This document shows positions 14,168-16,679 of a stretch of DNA of 16,679 bases, piece by piece. The notes under the pieces were generated by a model. The model ran no database searches and was not told the DNA's origin. It was given only the letters and a program-made list of their open reading frames with translations. How positions within the stretch are numbered: the stretch's first letter is position 1; every line of letters begins with the position of its first letter. The position numbers and the translations under genes are program-made. The stretch is from Candidatus Altarchaeota archaeon (GTDB taxonomy: Archaea > Altiarchaeota > Altiarchaeia > IMC4 > SCGC-AAA252-I15): the NCBI GenBank assembly GCA_018815265.1, contig JAHIYG010000058.1, positions 1 to 16,679 on the forward strand, given 5' to 3'.

Positions 14168-15315
14168 GGGGTTTGGACAGGAATGAGAAAATACTTGTTG
14201 TTTTGATTATTGCATTGAAGTTATTTGCTGGTTTTTTCATCGCATACTCTGACGTCTGGGATGTCGGAAGACTGCTTGACATATCCAGGGAGAAGATAGA
14301 GCGTAACTGGAAGATTTTGGGTTATGAGTTGGTACAGCGGCCGTTGATTGAGAAGCTTGGTTATTCATTTGATTCCATATCTTATGTGGGGATTGCCAGG
14401 CAGGGTTATTCCACATCATTTGATGACTCAAGTGATGGTCTTTTTGTTGCGTATACTGTGAATTCCCTTTGCCTGTATAACTGGCCGCCACTGTACCCTC
14501 TAATGATATGGTTTGCGGCGGGGTTGTTGGGATATCTGCCGGCGGGGTTGTTTGTCTCGAACCTTGCGTCTTTGGCGGCAGTGATTGCCTTTTACAGGGT
14601 CGCAACGGAGTTTATAGGATGTAAAAAAGCCTTTTACGGGTCAGTGCTGCTTATGGCTTATTCGTATAATGTCATGTCTTTTCTAAGCGCATATAGTGAG
14701 CCGGTATACCTTGTTTTTTCTATTTTATCATGGCGAGAGTTCACCAGGAAAAGGTATTTCAGCTGCGGACTGTTATGTCTTGCTGCGGCATTAACAAGAT
14801 ATGTGGGGCTCATGTTGTTTCCCATATATTCTGTCTTGTATTTGATGGAGAAAAAATTCAAATTCAATAGGGGGATATTGAAGGATTTGACGTCGATGAA
14901 TTGGTTTTTGGCGGGGGTGTATCTTTGGATGTTTCCGTTGGCTAAGTATCAGATTGGGTATTTTGCATCAGAGATTATGGATTTGTGCTATGGGCGGGGG
15001 GTGTTTACTGGCTTGGGTTTTTTGACGAACAGCATCTTTGGCTTGTCGCTTTTGTATTTTGCAGTACTTGGAGCATATTATCTGAAGGACATCGACGCAA
15101 GACTTAGTCTTTTCTCATTTGCGTTTCTTGTATTTCACATTGCAGTATTTGGGCCCATGGATTCTATTGGGAGATACATTGGCGTCATATGGCCTCTTTT
15201 CATTTATTTTGGCAATAGATTTGACAGGACTGACGTGGTTTTTTTCCCGTCATTGCTTTATATTTTGGGTTGGGTGGTGTTGGTACTTCATTCAAACCTT
15301 GTCGGACTTACGTAG
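14164..15315 (+). CDS. PIG-V-like multispanning glycosyltransferase, paralogue 2
   Basis: This is a 383-residue paralogue of the protein at 11131 with the same layout. A first helix is followed by a long loop with GYSFDSISYVGIARQGY (D70) and then YNWPPLYPLMIWF. It continues with SEPVYLVFSILSW, AAALTRYVGLMLF and SIGRYIGVIWPLFIYFG. The ATG overlaps the gatE stop by four bases (ATGA), suggesting translational coupling. The motif set matches the PIG-V (GT-C) mannosyltransferases that use dolichol-phosphate sugars, so it is probably an outer-face transferase. The first halves of the two paralogues differ most in the loop after the catalytic Asp, which could mean different acceptors. The 3' end overlaps the convergent Toprim gene by 24 bases. 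Confidence 0.75.
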   Translation: MRGLDRNEKILVVLIIALKLFAGFFIAYSDVWDVGRLLDISREKIERNWKILGYELVQRPLIEKLGYSFDSISYVGIARQGYSTSFDDSSDGLFVAYTVNSLCLYNWPPLYPLMIWFAAGLLGYLPAGLFVSNLASLAAVIAFYRVATEFIGCKKAFYGSVLLMAYSYNVMSFLSAYSEPVYLVFSILSWREFTRKRYFSCGLLCLAAALTRYVGLMLFPIYSVLYLMEKKFKFNRGILKDLTSMNWFLAGVYLWMFPLAKYQIGYFASEIMDLCYGRGVFTGLGFLTNSIFGLSLLYFAVLGAYYLKDIDARLSLFSFAFLVFHIAVFGPMDSIGRYIGVIWPLFIYFGNRFDRTDVVFFPSLLYILGWVVLVLHSNLVGLT

Positions 15316-15633
15316 TCCTTCGACATGAGATATCCTAAGTCTGGCGTAGAGTTCCCGGGGTCTGACTTCTTCCCTCATGCCGTAGAGCTGGAATAATCGG
15401 TGGAGTTTTTTCCTGAGTCTTTTGCCTTCACCGTCCATGTCTGTCAGTATAGCTGCGGTTCTCGCCTCAGATATCGCCTCCACGGTTTCGGCAAGGCTTT
15501 GTCCCTTGTTCAAAACGACTATTGAGTCGGGGTCGACGCCCAACGCTATCAGCGCCCGCTCGTCTGATTCTCCCTCGACTATGACTAGGGAGTCTATGGA
15601 GTCGAGGAATTCCTGGAGTTCGTCTGAATTCAT
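15292..15633 (-). CDS. Small Toprim-domain protein (UPF0292-like)
   Basis: This 113-residue protein is almost entirely one Toprim fold. The glutamate motif is VIVEGESDERAL (E20), and the aspartate motif is ILTDMDGEGKRL (D65 and D67). These are the metal-binding residues used in primases, topoisomerases and RNase M5-like nucleases. The length and the C-terminal basic and acidic helices resemble the archaeal stand-alone Toprim family UPF0292/COG1658. The molecular function of that family is not established; an RNA- or DNA-processing role is inferred. The ATG at 15633 starts a short acidic helix before the fold and leaves no other domain. The 3' end overlaps the convergent PIG-V-like paralogue by 24 bases. 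Confidence 0.82.
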   Translation of the reverse strand: MNSDELQEFLDSIDSLVIVEGESDERALIALGVDPDSIVVLNKGQSLAETVEAISEARTAAILTDMDGEGKRLRKKLHRLFQLYGMREEVRPRELYARLRISHVEGLRKSDKV

Positions 15634-15672
15634 TTCTTATATTTTTGTACGACAAATTTATTATTGAATATT
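15634..15672. promoter_or_regulatory. Divergent promoter region, Toprim / secretion N-domain gene
   Basis: TTATATTT near 15637-15644 lies about 32 bases before ATG 15673 on the plus strand. On the minus strand AATAAATTT (about 15654-15662) lies about 25 bases before the Toprim ATG at 15633, giving a near-leaderless transcript. Confidence 0.45.
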
Positions 15673-16164
15673 ATGTCTGCGAAACTTAGGAAAAAGCTTT
15701 TGAAGCAGTTATTGAAAAGAGATTTGATTGACGGGAGGGATGCAGATATATGTGAGTATTACATGCACTATCATCCGGAGACGTGGGTGGATAAGGTCTC
15801 ATCCATTTCAAACACCCTAAAACCTGGGTTTTTCAAGTTTTTGGCTGAGTATGAAGACCTTGAGTATGTCCAGTACGTGGTTCTCAGGAAAAGCAAGAAA
15901 CTAGTGGATAGTTTCCCCCTTGAATTGGTTGAAAAACACAGGATACTGCCGTTGGATATAAGGAAAACGTCGATAGTCGTTGCCACATGTAATCCCTTCA
16001 AAAAGATAGAGCATGAGGTGAGGGAAAAGACTGGAACAAAAGCCAAGATAAAATACGCCGTAGCAACACCAAATTCAATAGACAAGATAATCGAGGAGAT
16101 AATACCTAAGAAAGAGAAATCCCAGTCAATACTTGAAAAAATAAAGAAAAATTTAAACCTTTGA
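15673..16164 (+). CDS. Free-standing type II secretion ATPase N-domain-like (T2SSE_N/MshEN) protein
   Basis: This is a 163-residue soluble protein. I prefer ATG 15673 (MSAKLRKKLL) to the TTG at 15664, which would add three residues. The N-terminal half has a basic helix (LRKKLLKQLLKRDLIDG) and a helical region. The second half (about 81-140) reads FPLELVEKHRILPLDIRK, then SIVVATCNPF and a REKTG segment. This is the pattern of the N-terminal domain of GspE/PilB/MshE ATPases: entry helix, VLPL strand, hhVA..NP strand and a regulator-like helix. The Walker ATPase that normally follows is absent. The C-terminus is a lysine-rich helix (KKEKSQSILEKIKKNLN). It may be an adaptor for a pilus or secretion ATPase encoded elsewhere, or a domain that has taken on another role. 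No bona fide c-di-GMP motif can be identified by eye. Confidence 0.65.
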   Translation: MSAKLRKKLLKQLLKRDLIDGRDADICEYYMHYHPETWVDKVSSISNTLKPGFFKFLAEYEDLEYVQYVVLRKSKKLVDSFPLELVEKHRILPLDIRKTSIVVATCNPFKKIEHEVREKTGTKAKIKYAVATPNSIDKIIEEIIPKKEKSQSILEKIKKNLNL

Positions 16165-16221
16165 CTATGTGATTCCTCCCGGAAAGCCCCTTAATCAATA
16201 ACCTGTAGCATACAAAAAAAT

Positions 16222-16265
16222 AGTTCAAGTCACGCCTTCGGCAACCAACACAGAGTTCAAGTCAC
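16222..16265 (+). repeat. Pair of 12-base direct repeats
   Basis: AGTTCAAGTCAC is at 16222-16233 and again, exactly, at 16254-16265, 32 bases from start to start. The core GTTCAAGTC looks like a tRNA T-loop, but the flanking bases do not form the T-stem in either copy. Confidence 0.8.
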
Positions 16266-16269
16266 TAAC

Positions 16270-16320
16270 AATATCTTTTTCTTGCTTTTCGTTCAATCAT
16301 ATCTTTTATTTCCTGTAAGC
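16270..16320 (+). terminator. T-rich candidate terminator region
   Basis: Repeated T runs (ATCTTTTTCTTG, GCTTTTCG, CTTTTATTTCC) resemble archaeal oligo-T termination signals. They would end the transcript of the gene at 15673 before the gene at 16362. No stable hairpin precedes them, which is normal for archaea. Confidence 0.35.
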
Positions 16321-16326
16321 ATTTCC

Positions 16327-16340
16327 TTTTATTAATTGGT
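16327..16340 (+). promoter_or_regulatory. TATA-like box before the last gene
   Basis: TTTTATTAAT centred near 16332 lies about 30 bases before ATG 16362, the spacing seen for other TATA-like boxes in this window. A second A/T stretch (GTTATATTAAG, 16351-16361) touches the start and is too close. Confidence 0.4.
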
Positions 16341-16361
16341 CTATCGGTTAGTTATATTAAG

Positions 16362-16679
16362 ATGCCAAGAGAGGTTATTGGTAGTGAGCAGAGTGGCCAG
16401 AGGGTGGCTATTATCGATACTACTAATGAATTTCCTTCAACTAAGCCCATTGGGTTTTTCCAAAGATTATCTTTTAGAAGGAGGAATACGGAAATAACTC
16501 CTGATGATACAACAATCTATCCGGATATCAATAGGACATGGAGCATCCTAAAAAAAGAATATGGGGAATTTAAAGATTTTATAGTTGGCTACTTAAGCGA
16601 TGAAGAAGGTGCAACCGCATCAACATCAAAATTCCAAGTACCTTTAGGGACTGGTGGCAGAAGAGATAAACCAACAATA
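16362..16679 (+). CDS. Unrecognised protein, 3' partial
   Basis: An open frame of 106 codons runs from ATG 16362 to the window edge without a stop. It begins MPREVIGSEQSGQRVAIIDT, continues with a basic patch (FQRLSFRRRNTE) and an acidic-aromatic middle (INRTWSILKKEYGEFKDFIV), and reaches a Ser/Thr/Gly-rich stretch (ATASTSKFQVPLGTGGRR). There is no signal peptide, membrane segment or catalytic motif that I recognise. A TATA-like box about 30 bases upstream supports the start. It is lysine-, threonine- and A/T-richer in codon choice than the genes before it, which may mean a different origin or simply a different expression class. The family is unknown. Confidence 0.6.
   Translation, partial: MPREVIGSEQSGQRVAIIDTTNEFPSTKPIGFFQRLSFRRRNTEITPDDTTIYPDINRTWSILKKEYGEFKDFIVGYLSDEEGATASTSKFQVPLGTGGRRDKPTI

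Larger units (their letters stand above)
16165..16361. other. Gene-poor spacer with direct repeats and T-rich tracts
   Basis: This 197-base stretch has no credible coding frame on either strand. It contains a 12-base direct repeat (16222-16233 and 16254-16265), a GCC-TTC-GGC mini-hairpin (16234-16242), and pyrimidine-rich T runs from about 16270 to 16320. It is the only place in the window with room for a terminator or a small RNA, and its composition is A/T-richer than upstream DNA. No tRNA, C/D-box or H/ACA structure could be built. Confidence 0.6.

Noticed and set aside
16222..16265. tRNA T-arm or tRNA fragment
   Set aside because: GTTCAAGTC resembles a T-loop, but only one or two of the five T-stem pairs plus the closing G-C can form. 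No acceptor stem, anticodon arm or CCA-proximal match could be found on either strand.
16222..16265. CRISPR array
   Set aside because: There are only two 12-base repeats with one 20-base spacer, no further copies, and no cas genes in the window.
1..16679. Insertion sequence or integrated element
   Set aside because: I saw no transposase or integrase coding region and no terminal inverted repeats. The pilin array alone does not show that the region is a mobile element.

Overview
The window is archaeal chromosomal DNA. The evidence is gatE (a subunit of the archaeal-type Glu-tRNA(Gln) amidotransferase), the small catalytic primase subunit priS, Nob1, an AglB/STT3 oligosaccharyltransferase with a short cis-prenyltransferase, A/T-rich TATA-like boxes 25-30 bases before start codons, and GGTG-type Shine-Dalgarno sites. 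The genome is very compact. All four convergent gene pairs overlap at their 3' ends, and divergent pairs are separated by only 21-57 bases. Compactness together with TrbC/VirB2-like pilins would suit a small-genome archaeon such as a DPANN lineage, but the phylum cannot be settled from this window.

Layout: 1-1266 (+) holds four tandem paralogous small secreted two-helix proteins of the TrbC/VirB2 pilin type, the first cut by the window edge. 1233-4768 (-) holds uppS then aglB, a lipid-carrier and protein N-glycosylation operon. 4826-5299 (+) is nob1. 5296-7410 (-) holds a GT2 glycosyltransferase and a UDP-galactopyranose-mutase-like FAD protein. 7457-9322 (+) is a large multispanning GT-C-like protein with an extracytoplasmic beta domain. 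9315-11109 (-) holds a beta-carbonic anhydrase followed by priS. 11131-15315 (+) holds two paralogous PIG-V-like membrane glycosyltransferases on either side of gatE. 15292-15633 (-) is a minimal Toprim protein. 15673-16164 (+) is a free-standing type II secretion ATPase N-domain-like protein. 16165-16361 is the only sizeable gene-poor stretch; it carries a 12-base direct repeat and T-rich tracts. A new unrecognised gene starts at 16362 and runs off the end.

Functionally, most of the window serves surface glycosylation. UppS makes the polyprenyl carrier, the GT2 enzyme and the GT-C/PIG-V-like proteins are candidates for building or extending the glycan, the FAD enzyme may make an unusual sugar, and AglB transfers the glycan to protein. 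These genes are interleaved with informational genes (nob1, priS, gatE, Toprim). The pilin array is the most novel element: four diverged copies of a conjugation-type pilin subunit next to the oligosaccharyltransferase, with a paired-cysteine signature and a loop conserved at the DNA level.
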